This document shows positions 46,227-54,769 of a stretch of 56,636 bases of DNA, piece by piece; within the stretch, counting starts at the first letter, position 1, and each line of letters begins with the position of its first letter. The notes under the pieces are model-generated. The model was not told the DNA's origin, searched no databases, and saw only the letters and a program-made list of their open reading frames with translations. The translations under genes and the position numbers were made by a program. The stretch is from Bacillota bacterium. Lineage in GTDB: Bacteria > Bacillota > Clostridia > Acetivibrionales > DSM-1351. The stretch covers positions 1 to 56,636 of the forward strand of contig JAEWMS010000004.1 in assembly GCA_023393115.1 (NCBI GenBank), written 5' to 3'.

Positions 46227-47207
46227 GTGATTTACAAAAACGTATTGGGTATGGCCGGTAACACCCCTATGATACAAATATTCTCTAAAGATTTAATGAA
46301 CATCAATCTATTTGGTAAACTTGAATTTTATAATCCAACGGGAAGTGTCAAAGACCGAGCAGCTTCTTATATCCTTAAAAAGGTAGTGAGTACTAACGAG
46401 ATTAATAAAGATACATTAATTATTGAGTCCTCCTCCGGAAATTTTGGCATAGCTCTTGCAGCAGTATGCAAAAAGGAAAATCTGAATTTTACATGTGTAA
46501 TTGACCCGTGCATTAATCCGATTAACGAATTACTTATTCGTCAGTTAGGGGCTAGTATTGTAAAGGTTGACGTTCCGGATGAAAATGGGGGGTTTTTGCT
46601 AAATAGAATTATAGAGGTAAAAAAGTTTTTAGCTAAAAATCCTAATTCGTATTGGGTTAATCAATATAGTAATAAATATAATTCAGATGCTTATTACTAT
46701 CTCTTAGGGGAAGAAATATGCAATTCGGTGGAAAATATAGATTATATTTTTATGGGAGTAAGTTCTGGAGGAACGATTACTGGTGTATCTAGAAAGGTAA
46801 AAGAGAGATTCCCAAATGCAAAAGTTATTGCTGTTGATATTTATGGGTCTGTTATATTTGGAGGAAAACCTTATAAACGATATATCCCTGGAATTGGTTC
46901 AAGTATGGTGCCTACTATACTAAATGATGCGTCAATTGATGACATAGTAGTAGTTGATGAGTATTCAACAGTAAATGCATGTTATGAGCTTTTAAATGAA
47001 AACATGATTTTTGCAGGGGGATCTTCTGGTTCAGTATATTATGCTATAAAAAAATATTTTAATGGTAAAAACTTTAAAAACAAGCCAAACGTTATTTCTT
47101 TATTTGCTGATAGAGGGGATAGGTATGCAAATACAATTTTTAATGAGTGTTGGTGTAAAGAGTTTATGATTAATTCGAGTAAATTAAGTTTAAGTAGTAT
47201 TTATTGA
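46227..47207 (+). CDS. SbnA-like 2,3-diaminopropionate synthase subunit
   Basis: About 326 residues, PLP fold-type II like cysteine synthase. 'FYNPTGSVKDRAASYIL' has the PLP Lys, 'SSSGNFGIALAAV' the substrate loop. 'VIDPCINPIN', 'DIYGSVIFGG', 'YIPGIGSS' and 'ADRGDRYANTI' follow SbnA of staphyloferrin B closely. SbnA joins O-phosphoserine and glutamate to give a precursor that SbnB (gene at 53529) splits into L-2,3-diaminopropionate. I use GTG 46227, 8 bases after AGAAGG; ATG 46221 would be only 2 bases from it. Upstream in-frame codons reach TTG 46191. Confidence 0.85.
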   Translation: MIYKNVLGMAGNTPMIQIFSKDLMNINLFGKLEFYNPTGSVKDRAASYILKKVVSTNEINKDTLIIESSSGNFGIALAAVCKKENLNFTCVIDPCINPINELLIRQLGASIVKVDVPDENGGFLLNRIIEVKKFLAKNPNSYWVNQYSNKYNSDAYYYLLGEEICNSVENIDYIFMGVSSGGTITGVSRKVKERFPNAKVIAVDIYGSVIFGGKPYKRYIPGIGSSMVPTILNDASIDDIVVVDEYSTVNACYELLNENMIFAGGSSGSVYYAIKKYFNGKNFKNKPNVISLFADRGDRYANTIFNECWCKEFMINSSKLSLSSIY

Positions 47208-47300
47208 TATTTCGTCGTAGATTTAATGAAATGATTTGCATTAACAAAAATATATGGAATTTTGAGAAAAAATAAATTTGTATAAGAGAGGTTGGTTAAA

Positions 47301-48782
47301 ATGGAACGTGATAGATTGTTGGGTATATTGAATTCAAGCTTAAAAAAACACAGTGGTAAAACTGCAATAAAATATAAAGACATTACATATAGTTATGAAG
47401 ATGTTCGTAAAGAGATAATTAATCTTTCAGATGAAATTGATAAGTTAGCTATGAATGTGAATTATCCTATTGGATTATTTTTCAAAAATTGTCCTGAATT
47501 TATAGTAGGGTATTATGCACTTATAACAAGCGGAACAGTTACAATGCTGGTAGACCACAGCCTAAAGGGAGCGGAATTGTCAGCAATAGCAAATGATTGT
47601 CACCTTGGAGGATTTCTATTACATAAAAGTGAAAAGGACTCATTCCCTATAAAGGAAAAATGCAAATGTGTTCTGGAATATAAAAATTTTGTTTTAATGT
47701 ATTACCGAAATCAGGAGTTTAATAGACCATATGAAGTGGAGAAACTCAAAGATATAATTTCTTGTAGATTTTCTTCAGGTACTACTGGTGTACCAAAATG
47801 CATGATGTATACGCAGGATAACGTTATAGCAGCAGCTACCAATTGGAAGAGTTCAATAAATCTAAATGAAGAGGATAAGATATTGTGTGTTGCAAACTAT
47901 ACCCATGGTTTAGCCTTTAATACTTCCATGCTTGCTCCTTTATCAGTTGGCGCAGAAATTCATATGATTGATAGTTTAATGCCAAGACAAATTGCCAAAT
48001 ACATAGAAAAGGAAAAAATCACAAATTTCGTAGCATTTCCGGTCCTATATCAGATGATGTCGGAAGAATCACTAAGAGATAAATATGATTTAACTACACT
48101 TAGAATTTGTGTATCTTCGGGTACAATACTTCATGCTGAGATAAAGCAAAGGTTTAAGGAAAACATAGGGATATATATTTCTGATTTATATGGAGTTGCC
48201 GAAACCGGACTTTGTATACTTAATACCTCAGAGAAAATAGATACTGTGGGAAAAGCTCTAAATGGAGTAGAAATCTCAATTATGGATGACGATGGTAACA
48301 AGTTGGATTTAAATGAGCAAGGTCAAATAGCTATAAAAAGTGGTTCAATGGCGAAAGGATACTATAATTTTCCGGGATTATTTGAGGAACGGGTAACAGT
48401 AGATGGTTTTTACCTTTCAGGAGATATTGCAATAATGGATAATGATGGGTATGTTTACGTAAAAGGTCGTAAACAAGACTTTATAGATGTTGCTGGAAAA
48501 AAGGTGGATCCAAAAGAAATTGAAGCAGTTTTATTAAAGTGTGCAGGTATAGATGATGTGGCTGTTTTTGGAAAAAAGAATATAAAAACAAAACTTGAAG
48601 TTATTTACGCTGCTATAGTGTCAAGAGCCGGTTTAAAGAAAGAAGACATAATTGAATTTGTACAACCCCGGCTTGCGCCCTATAAAATCCCACAGAGAAT
48701 TATTTTTATGGATGAACTGCCCAGAAATAGTTCTGGAAAAATACTAAGAAGAGAACTAATTGAAACAGTTGAAGAAAAATAA
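47301..48782 (+). CDS. Stand-alone AMP-forming acyl ligase
   Basis: About 493 residues of the acyl-CoA synthetase/adenylation superfamily: 'SCRFSSGTTGVPKCMMYTQ' (A3), 'DLYGVAETGL' (A5), 'YLSGDIAIMDNDG' (A7) and the catalytic Lys in 'PRNSSGKILRREL' (A10). It has no fused carrier. It probably activates a carboxylic acid and loads it on the free carrier at 45623 or 51609. The substrate cannot be read. ATG 47301 is chosen since GAGAGG (47286-47291) lies 9 bases before; TTG 47292 overlaps that site. Confidence 0.85.
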   Translation: MERDRLLGILNSSLKKHSGKTAIKYKDITYSYEDVRKEIINLSDEIDKLAMNVNYPIGLFFKNCPEFIVGYYALITSGTVTMLVDHSLKGAELSAIANDCHLGGFLLHKSEKDSFPIKEKCKCVLEYKNFVLMYYRNQEFNRPYEVEKLKDIISCRFSSGTTGVPKCMMYTQDNVIAAATNWKSSINLNEEDKILCVANYTHGLAFNTSMLAPLSVGAEIHMIDSLMPRQIAKYIEKEKITNFVAFPVLYQMMSEESLRDKYDLTTLRICVSSGTILHAEIKQRFKENIGIYISDLYGVAETGLCILNTSEKIDTVGKALNGVEISIMDDDGNKLDLNEQGQIAIKSGSMAKGYYNFPGLFEERVTVDGFYLSGDIAIMDNDGYVYVKGRKQDFIDVAGKKVDPKEIEAVLLKCAGIDDVAVFGKKNIKTKLEVIYAAIVSRAGLKKEDIIEFVQPRLAPYKIPQRIIFMDELPRNSSGKILRRELIETVEEK

Positions 48783-48807
48783 ACTTAAAAGAAGAAGGAG
48801 AAAAACT

Positions 48808-49977
48808 ATGAGTAAGCCACAGTTTTCTAGTAGATTGCTGAATCTCCCACCGTATATATTTGAGAAGCTTGAGAAAATGAAAAGTGAGTATATAAAAAGT
48901 AATTCAAATGTAATTGATTTTGGGGTGGGAGATCCTGATTTTCCAACACAAAGCTCTATTGTCAATGCTATGAAAAAACATTTGGATAAGCCTGAAAATC
49001 ACCACTATCCAAGTTTTCAAGGAGAAATAGAATTAAGAGAACAAATCAGCCTGTGGTATAAAAAGAACTATGGAGTTGAACTGGATCCAGAAAGTGAAGT
49101 AATGATACTTTTAGGCTCAAAAGAAGGTATTGCTCATTTACCAATGGCATTATTAAATGAAGGCGATTATGCATTGGTGCCTGATCCGGGATATCCAGCC
49201 TACTTGACTAGCATCATACTCGCTGGCGGGAACCCTCATCTTATGCCATTGAAAAGAGAAAACAACTATTTCCCAATGATTGAGGATATACCTGCGGATA
49301 TTGCCAGAAAGTCTAAACTTATGTTCCTTAATTATCCCAATAATCCCACATCTGCTATTGCTGAAAAAGAATCATATTCTAGCATTATAAAGTTTGCAGA
49401 AAAAAATAATATAGTTGTAGCTCAGGATTTTGCATATTCTGAGCTGACATTTGATGGAAGGAAGGCAATTAGCTTTTTGTCTGTAGAGGGCTCTAAGAAT
49501 GTAGGTGTAGAATTCCACTCGTTTTCCAAAATGTTTGCTATGACAGGATGGAGACTAGGTTTTGTTGTTGGTAATAAAGAAATATTAAAAGCTCTCGGTA
49601 AATTAAAAAGTTGTATAGATTCCGGGGTGTTTAAGGCAATACAGTATGCAGGAATAGAAGCAATGACCGGCAGTATGGATAACCTTGAAATGATGAAAAA
49701 GGAGTATTCATTACGAAGGGATATTCTTGCCAAAGGACTTGAAAAATTGGGGTGGGATTTTGATTTACCCAGTGCAACATATTACTTTTGGGTAAGGATA
49801 CCTAATAAATATAAAATGAATTCAATTGAGTTTTCAGAATATCTATTAAAAGAGAAAGGTCTAATTGTCACTCCTGGCTGTGGTTTTGGGGAAATGGGTG
49901 AAGGGCATATACGCATAGCAATAAACTTACCTGTATGTCAGATAGAGGAAGCAATTAGAAGGTTAGAAACATTATGA
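48808..49977 (+). CDS. Class I aminotransferase, DapL-like
   Basis: A 389-residue PLP fold-type I enzyme. 'VIDFGVGDPDFPT', 'NYPNNPTSA', and the Lys in 'FHSFSKMFAMTGWRLGFVVG' are conserved, and the protein ends with 'GEGHIRIAINL'. The overall look is that of LL-diaminopimelate aminotransferase and related AspC-type enzymes. Its stop overlaps the start of the cysteine-synthase-like gene (ATGATT at 49974), so the two are translationally coupled and may act in sequence on one precursor. ATG 48808 follows GAAGGAG at 7 bases. Confidence 0.85.
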   Translation: MSKPQFSSRLLNLPPYIFEKLEKMKSEYIKSNSNVIDFGVGDPDFPTQSSIVNAMKKHLDKPENHHYPSFQGEIELREQISLWYKKNYGVELDPESEVMILLGSKEGIAHLPMALLNEGDYALVPDPGYPAYLTSIILAGGNPHLMPLKRENNYFPMIEDIPADIARKSKLMFLNYPNNPTSAIAEKESYSSIIKFAEKNNIVVAQDFAYSELTFDGRKAISFLSVEGSKNVGVEFHSFSKMFAMTGWRLGFVVGNKEILKALGKLKSCIDSGVFKAIQYAGIEAMTGSMDNLEMMKKEYSLRRDILAKGLEKLGWDFDLPSATYYFWVRIPNKYKMNSIEFSEYLLKEKGLIVTPGCGFGEMGEGHIRIAINLPVCQIEEAIRRLETL

Positions 49978-51026
49978 TTCTGTATAATGATATATTGGGG
50001 AGTATCGGAAATACGCCTATTGTAAAAATAAATAAAATTTCTAAAAATATTTATGCAAAACTTGAATTTTTTAACCCTGGGAGGAGTATAAAGGATAGAA
50101 TAGCTCTAAATATTTTAGAGCAAGCCGACAAGAATGGTGAGATAGATGAAAATTCGGTTATTATTGAGTCTTCATCCGGTAATACTGGAATAGGGTTGAC
50201 TTTAGTATGCAGAGTAAAAGGATATAGAAATATAATAGTAATAGACCAAAATTGTCCATCTGAAAAAGTTAAGTTGTTAAAAGCATTGGGAGCTACAATA
50301 TTAATGCTCACAACCAGAAATAGTGGTTGTGAGGATTTGACAGAAAAAAGAATAGAATTTGTAAACAAAGCTAAGGAAATGATAAAGAGTCTATACATAC
50401 CAAATCAATACGAGAACAGTAATGCTCCATTGGCACATTACAATTATACGAGCCAGGAAATAATTGATTTTATGGAAGATACGAATATACGGTTTAAAGC
50501 TATATTTATAAGTGTTGGTACAGGTGGAACAATTAGTGGTATTTCTAAAAGAATTAAAGAATATGATCCTTCAATAAATATTATAGGAGTAGAGCCACTT
50601 GGGTCTACTCTTTTTGGCGGTGAAAAAGGTGGGTATCTGCAACAGGGACCGGGAAACTATTTTAAACCCAAAAATCTGATATACGACAACATAGATTTTG
50701 GCGTAAAGGTTTCGGATCAGGATGCTTTTAATATGTGCAGAAAACTTGCCTTAAAAGAAGGCATTCTGGCAGGGGGATCTTCAGGTGGAGTTATGCATAT
50801 GGCGGCAGAGATATCTAACAAATTTGAAGGCAATGTTTTATGTGTATTACCTGATGGAGGAGAAAAATATCTAGACTCTGTGTACTCAGATCAATGGCTA
50901 GCTGATAAAGGTATTGAGTTAGAGAAGCAAAATAAAATTGATGTTAAAAAAATAAACATAGACGGAGTAGAGGATTTCGCTGAGATTATCAATATATTAA
51001 GGGAGGAATTACAATATGAGTTTTAA
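49974..51026 (+). CDS. Cysteine-synthase-like beta-replacement enzyme
   Basis: A 350-residue PLP fold-type II protein: 'FFNPGRSIKDRIALNIL' holds the PLP Lys, 'SSSGNTGIGLTL' and 'GTGGTISGISKRIKEY' are standard. It differs from the SbnA-like protein at 46227 in having 'GVEPLGSTLFGGEKGG' and 'GILAGGSSGGV', closer to cysteine/cystathionine synthases. It has no visible CBS domain; about 40 extra residues follow at the C-terminus. Overlap with its neighbours on both sides (4 and 11 bases) ties it to the aminotransferase and the AhpD-like protein. Its exact product, perhaps a beta-substituted alanine, is not decidable from sequence. Confidence 0.8.
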   Translation: MILYNDILGSIGNTPIVKINKISKNIYAKLEFFNPGRSIKDRIALNILEQADKNGEIDENSVIIESSSGNTGIGLTLVCRVKGYRNIIVIDQNCPSEKVKLLKALGATILMLTTRNSGCEDLTEKRIEFVNKAKEMIKSLYIPNQYENSNAPLAHYNYTSQEIIDFMEDTNIRFKAIFISVGTGGTISGISKRIKEYDPSINIIGVEPLGSTLFGGEKGGYLQQGPGNYFKPKNLIYDNIDFGVKVSDQDAFNMCRKLALKEGILAGGSSGGVMHMAAEISNKFEGNVLCVLPDGGEKYLDSVYSDQWLADKGIELEKQNKIDVKKINIDGVEDFAEIINILREELQYEF

Positions 51027-51393
51027 AGAACCATACGAAGAACTATTTGGATTTACACCTGAACTGACAGAAAAAAGGCATAACTTCTCAGCTGAAGTAA
51101 TGCCAGAAGTTTTAGAAATTCATGAAGTTTTTCGAAAAAAATGCATGCATTCAAATATTCTTGATGAAAAGGTTTCCCAAATGATTCTTTTTGCTATTTT
51201 ATCATCCCATATGAGGAATGGAGCCAGAGTTCATGCTATCTCATCCAGAAGACTTGGAGCCACATGGGAGGAATTACATTCGGTAGCAAATCTGGTGTTT
51301 TTATTTTCCGGTTTGTCGGCGATGAATTTCTCAATCAGCATACTTTCAGATTTAAGAAATGAAGAAGAAAACAGCAAGGGACTACAAATTTAA
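51016..51393 (+). CDS. AhpD/carboxymuconolactone decarboxylase-like protein
   Basis: A 125-residue helical protein. 'RNGARVHAISSRRLGATWEE' matches the CMD/AhpD family signature, in which an HxxxA(x)xxGA(T) element is standard. The peroxidase CxxC of AhpD is missing; only a single Cys ('KKCMHS') lies near that place, so it is unlikely to be a peroxidase. Its start lies inside the preceding gene, so it is translated with it. Its job in the pathway is unknown. Confidence 0.7.
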   Translation: MSFKEPYEELFGFTPELTEKRHNFSAEVMPEVLEIHEVFRKKCMHSNILDEKVSQMILFAILSSHMRNGARVHAISSRRLGATWEELHSVANLVFLFSGLSAMNFSISILSDLRNEEENSKGLQI

Positions 51394-51495
51394 TATAAGT
51401 GGATAGAAGTATGTGGGATCGTTTAGTATTTTTTCATAAACATTTATAAAACAATTACTTGCAATCCTAATATGAGTGTTAGATATATGTAATTA

Positions 51496-51513
51496 TTTGA
51501 AATTGGTTTCAAA
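51496..51513 (+). promoter_or_regulatory. Perfect 7-bp inverted repeat
   Basis: TTTGAAA-TTGG-TTTCAAA in the 215-base gap before the carrier gene at 51609. It is shaped like a LacI-family operator (TGAAA..TTTCA) but misses the central CG of a catabolite-response element. No T-run follows, so a terminator is unlikely. Confidence 0.35.
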
Positions 51514-51608
51514 CAATGTTCTTGAACTATGAGAAGCAGATATGTAGGGCAATTATTCATAGTCGAATTATATAAAAAAAGTGAGTATATATATTATGGA
51601 GGGATAAG

Positions 51609-51851
51609 ATGATACAAGAAAAGATTAAACATATAATTGCTGAAAATCTTGACTTACAAGTACCTTTACAAGATATCAGATTTGATACAAAGCTGGCAGA
51701 AATCGGTATAAGTTCTATTACATTTATTAAGATAATTGTTGCTATTGAAACTGAATTTAATTTTGAATTTGATGACGTAAATTTAGATTATGGCAAGTAT
51801 CCGGATTTTGGTTCACTTATATCTTATGTGCAATTTAAAGTCAATGAATAA
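51609..51851 (+). CDS. Stand-alone carrier protein
   Basis: An 80-residue carrier with the modified Ser in 'EIGISSITFIKIIVAIETEF' and the typical acidic helices. A strong GGAGGG lies 5 bases before ATG 51609. It is followed 60 bases on by the Cys-less BtrH-like gene, repeating the carrier/BtrH-like pairing seen at 44442-45895. It may carry the unit activated by the ligase at 47301 or fill the missing T of the last NRPS module. Confidence 0.85.
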   Translation: MIQEKIKHIIAENLDLQVPLQDIRFDTKLAEIGISSITFIKIIVAIETEFNFEFDDVNLDYGKYPDFGSLISYVQFKVNE

Positions 51852-51910
51852 TGAATACTAATTTAAAATTCTTTTTGTGAGCAAGTACTAATATGTAAAG
51901 GTCAATTTAT

Positions 51911-52960
51911 ATGGAAATGCGAAACCAAACTCAAATATCTTCGGTAAATATTTTACCGGTTACCCCCCCAATAGTTACAACATATACACATCATGCACAT
52001 TTATTATCAATTCTTTTAAACTATAAGTGCACCTATGAATGGATTATGGAAAATTATATTCAATTATATATGTATAGAGACAATTGTATTCCTTGGGGGG
52101 ATTTTTATTTTCCTGCAACTCACGAAGTAAGACCTTTTGATACATGTAAATGGATATCAAGTCAAAAGATAAATAGGGATTTGGCAGTGAGTAAATGGGG
52201 ATCAATTATTGATTTCATTATAGAGCAAATAAATTCAAATGATTATGTTCATACGATGGTAAATTATTACTATGTACCACTGAGTGATATTTATGGCAAG
52301 TACCATTTTTGCCATGATATTTTTATATATGGATATGATATGAATAAAAAAATTTTATATTTTTCAGATTTTTTTAGAGGAGGGAAATATAGCACAGGAG
52401 AAATTTCATTTTCAGACTTCAGCCTTGCGTTTTCTATGTATAATTGTGCTAAAAATGAAGACTATCTATTTGGAAAGATTAACTTATATAAATTTAATAA
52501 TGAATACACTAATAAGTATAGGTTTAGTTTCAGTGCTGTAATTAGTTCCATTAAAAAATATTTGTTGGGGGATTGTCTTGAATATTGGAGTATTTATGAT
52601 TATGAGAATAATAAAAATAATGTAGCTTTCGGCATAGAAGTATTTTCTTCAATAATAAATTATGTTAAAAAAACAGCAAACAATGGAACTGATATTGATA
52701 TAAGACCATTATATCTAGTTTACGATCATAAGAGTATAATGGTAGCTAGACTTAAATATTTATACAAACAAGGGTATTTAGAAAATTTTAATTATTATAA
52801 TATTGAAAGATTTAAAGAAATTATTTCTAAAACAAGAACTGCTGTAAATATCATCATAAAATATAACATTACAAAAAATAAAATCTTAATTGATAGAGTA
52901 GTTAATATATTAAACGATGTTAAAAAAGAAGAAATTGAAATTCTGAGTCGGTTGTTTTGA
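51911..52960 (+). CDS. BtrH-like protein lacking the catalytic Cys, copy 3
   Basis: A 349-residue relative of the proteins at 13135 and 44442. The alignable block 'GKYHFCHDIFIYGYDMNKK' and 'LYFSDFF' keeps the His and acidic positions. At the N-terminal helix where the others have 'WMNCQFNML' or 'YKGCFYSSL', this one has 'YTHHAHLLSIL', so His replaces Cys. It may be a pseudoenzyme, a partner of another copy, or use another nucleophile. The C-terminal 170 residues are helical and Asn-rich. AAAGGT lies 8 bases before ATG 51911. Confidence 0.5.
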   Translation: MEMRNQTQISSVNILPVTPPIVTTYTHHAHLLSILLNYKCTYEWIMENYIQLYMYRDNCIPWGDFYFPATHEVRPFDTCKWISSQKINRDLAVSKWGSIIDFIIEQINSNDYVHTMVNYYYVPLSDIYGKYHFCHDIFIYGYDMNKKILYFSDFFRGGKYSTGEISFSDFSLAFSMYNCAKNEDYLFGKINLYKFNNEYTNKYRFSFSAVISSIKKYLLGDCLEYWSIYDYENNKNNVAFGIEVFSSIINYVKKTANNGTDIDIRPLYLVYDHKSIMVARLKYLYKQGYLENFNYYNIERFKEIISKTRTAVNIIIKYNITKNKILIDRVVNILNDVKKEEIEILSRLF

Positions 52961-53377
52961 GTAGACCGTTAATATTAGGGGTTCAAATATTATACAAAGA
53001 ATAATATGAGAATATTTTGTGTTAATTTTATATTATGCATATAAATACTATTAATAATTAATTTTCATAATACACAAGATGACATTTATAAAAGAATTCC
53101 GGAAACTGTTACATCAGAAAGGACTTCTGTTGCTACAGTATAATCATTTATATTGCCTGAAGTCAGGTAAAACTGAACAGGATTCCCAGAGCATCCACTA
53201 CAGCATAGAAAAAGGATAACGATAAATTATAATACTCAAAAGAATTGAGGCAACTAAAATTTAAGAAGCTTATCAAAGTCGAAACATCTGCATCCCAATT
53301 TACTGAACAACTAAACATATAAACTTATAAGTCCAAATTAATATTAAGATTTATAAGTTGCATAAATACTAAGATTC
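52961..53377 (+). other. Long spacer with gene debris, identity unknown
   Basis: No intact gene. Short coding-like pieces occur in shifted frames, e.g. 'YNHLYCLKSGKTEQDSQS' around 53140-53215 and 'LRQLKFKKLIKVETSASQ' around 53245-53300, separated by stops, which suggests a decayed gene I cannot name. A 9-bp inverted repeat AACTTATAA/TTATAAGTT lies at 53322-53330 and 53351-53359. Confidence 0.3.
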
Positions 53378-53405
53378 TTGCATTTGACCTATGCTTTTAT
53401 ATAAA
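53378..53405 (+). promoter_or_regulatory. Promoter for the SbnB-like gene
   Basis: TTGCAT-N16-TATAAA, about 120 bases before the ATG at 53529. With the 570-base gap in front, it indicates that the dehydrogenase gene can be transcribed separately from the long operon. Confidence 0.4.
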
Positions 53406-53528
53406 TAAGCAAAATCGGAAATATGAACTTGTCAAAGATTTCATTTTTTAATTAGCACAGGTCAAATTAAAAATAAAAAATATTAAGTTGATTGATATTT
53501 TAGAAAAAACAAATAAGGGAGAATAAGT

Positions 53529-54500
53529 ATGATTTATTTATGCGAAGAAGATTTGCTAAAAATTGGTATAGACTGGACATCAACAATAAATATAATAGAA
53601 GATGCTGTGAGATGCTTAGAAAAAAAGGATTTTGCTCAGCCGATAAAGCCATATTTAAGGTATAGAGATCTCAAAAATAGGATAATTGCAATGCCTGCGT
53701 TCTTAGGAGGTAATGTAAATGCCTCAGGAATAAAATGGATAGCCAGTTTTCCAGATAATATTTATAAAGGGATACCCAGAGCGCATAGCGTGGTTATTTT
53801 AAATGATGTCGATATCGGTAAACCTGTTGCAATTATAAATACTGCCCTTCTGAGTATTATCCGTACTGCATCTGTGAGTGGGTTGATGATCAAGCACTAT
53901 GATCGAATAAGAAATCTTAAAGATGTAAAGATCGGCATAATTGGATGCGGGCCAATCGGACTGCATCACTTGAAGGTTTGTGATAAATTACTGGGAGACA
54001 GAATATCAAAAATTTACTTGTATGATATAAGACCTATTATAAATACAGAAAATATTGGTTATGTCGATAAAGATAAAATAGTTATTGCCAATAGCTGGCA
54101 GGAGGCTTATGAAGGCGCAGACATATTTATAACTTGCACTGCATCCAAGGAGCCTTTCGTTGATCTACCTCCCCGAGAGGGATCGCTTCTGCTAAATGTA
54201 TCACTTAGAGACTATAAAATAAACATCCTAAATTACGTAAGACAGTCAATTATCGTTGATGATTGGGAAGAGGTATGTAGGGAAAAAACTGATATTGAAA
54301 TGATGCATATAGAAAAACAATTAATGAAGGATGAAACAAAATCAATAGTAGATGTTGTATGCAATAACTGTATGAAGGAGTACCAAAGAGACCAGATAAT
54401 AATGTTTAATCCGATGGGGATGGGTGTGTTTGATATAGCTATTGGTTCTTATTACTATTATAAGGCGCTAGAAGAAGGTATAGGAATCAATCTTGATTAA
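53529..54500 (+). CDS. SbnB-like dehydrogenase of 2,3-diaminopropionate synthesis
   Basis: A 323-residue member of the ornithine cyclodeaminase/mu-crystallin family: 'ASGIKWIASFPDNIYKGIPR' binds substrate and 'KIGIIGCGPIGLHHL' is the NAD-binding turn near residue 140. The 'SGIKWIASFP.N...G..RA' arrangement is characteristic of SbnB, which oxidises and hydrolyses the SbnA product to 2,3-diaminopropionate and 2-oxoglutarate. The SbnA-like partner is 6.3 kb upstream, separated by unrelated genes. GGGAG lies 6 bases before the ATG. No truncation. Confidence 0.85.
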   Translation: MIYLCEEDLLKIGIDWTSTINIIEDAVRCLEKKDFAQPIKPYLRYRDLKNRIIAMPAFLGGNVNASGIKWIASFPDNIYKGIPRAHSVVILNDVDIGKPVAIINTALLSIIRTASVSGLMIKHYDRIRNLKDVKIGIIGCGPIGLHHLKVCDKLLGDRISKIYLYDIRPIINTENIGYVDKDKIVIANSWQEAYEGADIFITCTASKEPFVDLPPREGSLLLNVSLRDYKINILNYVRQSIIVDDWEEVCREKTDIEMMHIEKQLMKDETKSIVDVVCNNCMKEYQRDQIIMFNPMGMGVFDIAIGSYYYYKALEEGIGINLD

Positions 54501-54561
54501 AGATTTAAGTATCTGATTGAAATTGTAAGAAAACAAGGTAACGGTTTTTTAGTACCATAAA

Positions 54562-54684
54562 ATGAAAGAAAAAATTAGAATTAAATTCACTTCAGTAATA
54601 TAAATAATTGTCAAAATTAAGAAGAAATTTAATATTGAGATGGATTTAGATGAGGACAATGTTGATATCTTAATGAAGGGGTAA
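54562..54684 (+). pseudogene. Carrier-protein remnant
   Basis: ATG 54562 opens 'MKEKIRIKFTSVI', a stop, then in the same frame 'IIVKIKKKFNIEMDLDEDNV' and 'DIL'. The second part resembles the helix after the phosphopantetheine Ser in the intact carriers ('GIEKEFDVEIDIEETDSDIL' at 45623). The Ser-bearing loop is deleted. It is short, so the call is tentative. Confidence 0.35.
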
Positions 54685-54711
54685 GGGCTGAAATTTGGGT
54701 CCTTACCCCTT
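54676..54711 (+). terminator. Likely operon-end terminator
   Basis: AAGGGGTAAGG and CCTTACCCCTT form a perfect 11-bp stem with a 14-base loop. The sequence after it (TATCTGTATTATAC) is AT-rich but not a clean T-run. It lies after the last cluster gene and before transposase debris. Confidence 0.6.
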
Positions 54712-54769
54712 ATCTGTATTATACAAATTCTTTTAAGCATGTCAAGTAAAGCCGAATTTTTTAGGTATC

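Noticed and set aside
49974..51026. Second SbnA
   Set aside because: It lacks the SbnA-type 'GSVIFG', 'PGIG' and 'DRGDRY' segments present in the protein at 46227, and looks more like a cysteine synthase.
51496..51513. Catabolite-response (cre) site
   Set aside because: The palindrome lacks the central CG and has further mismatches to the cre consensus, so I only list it as an inverted repeat.
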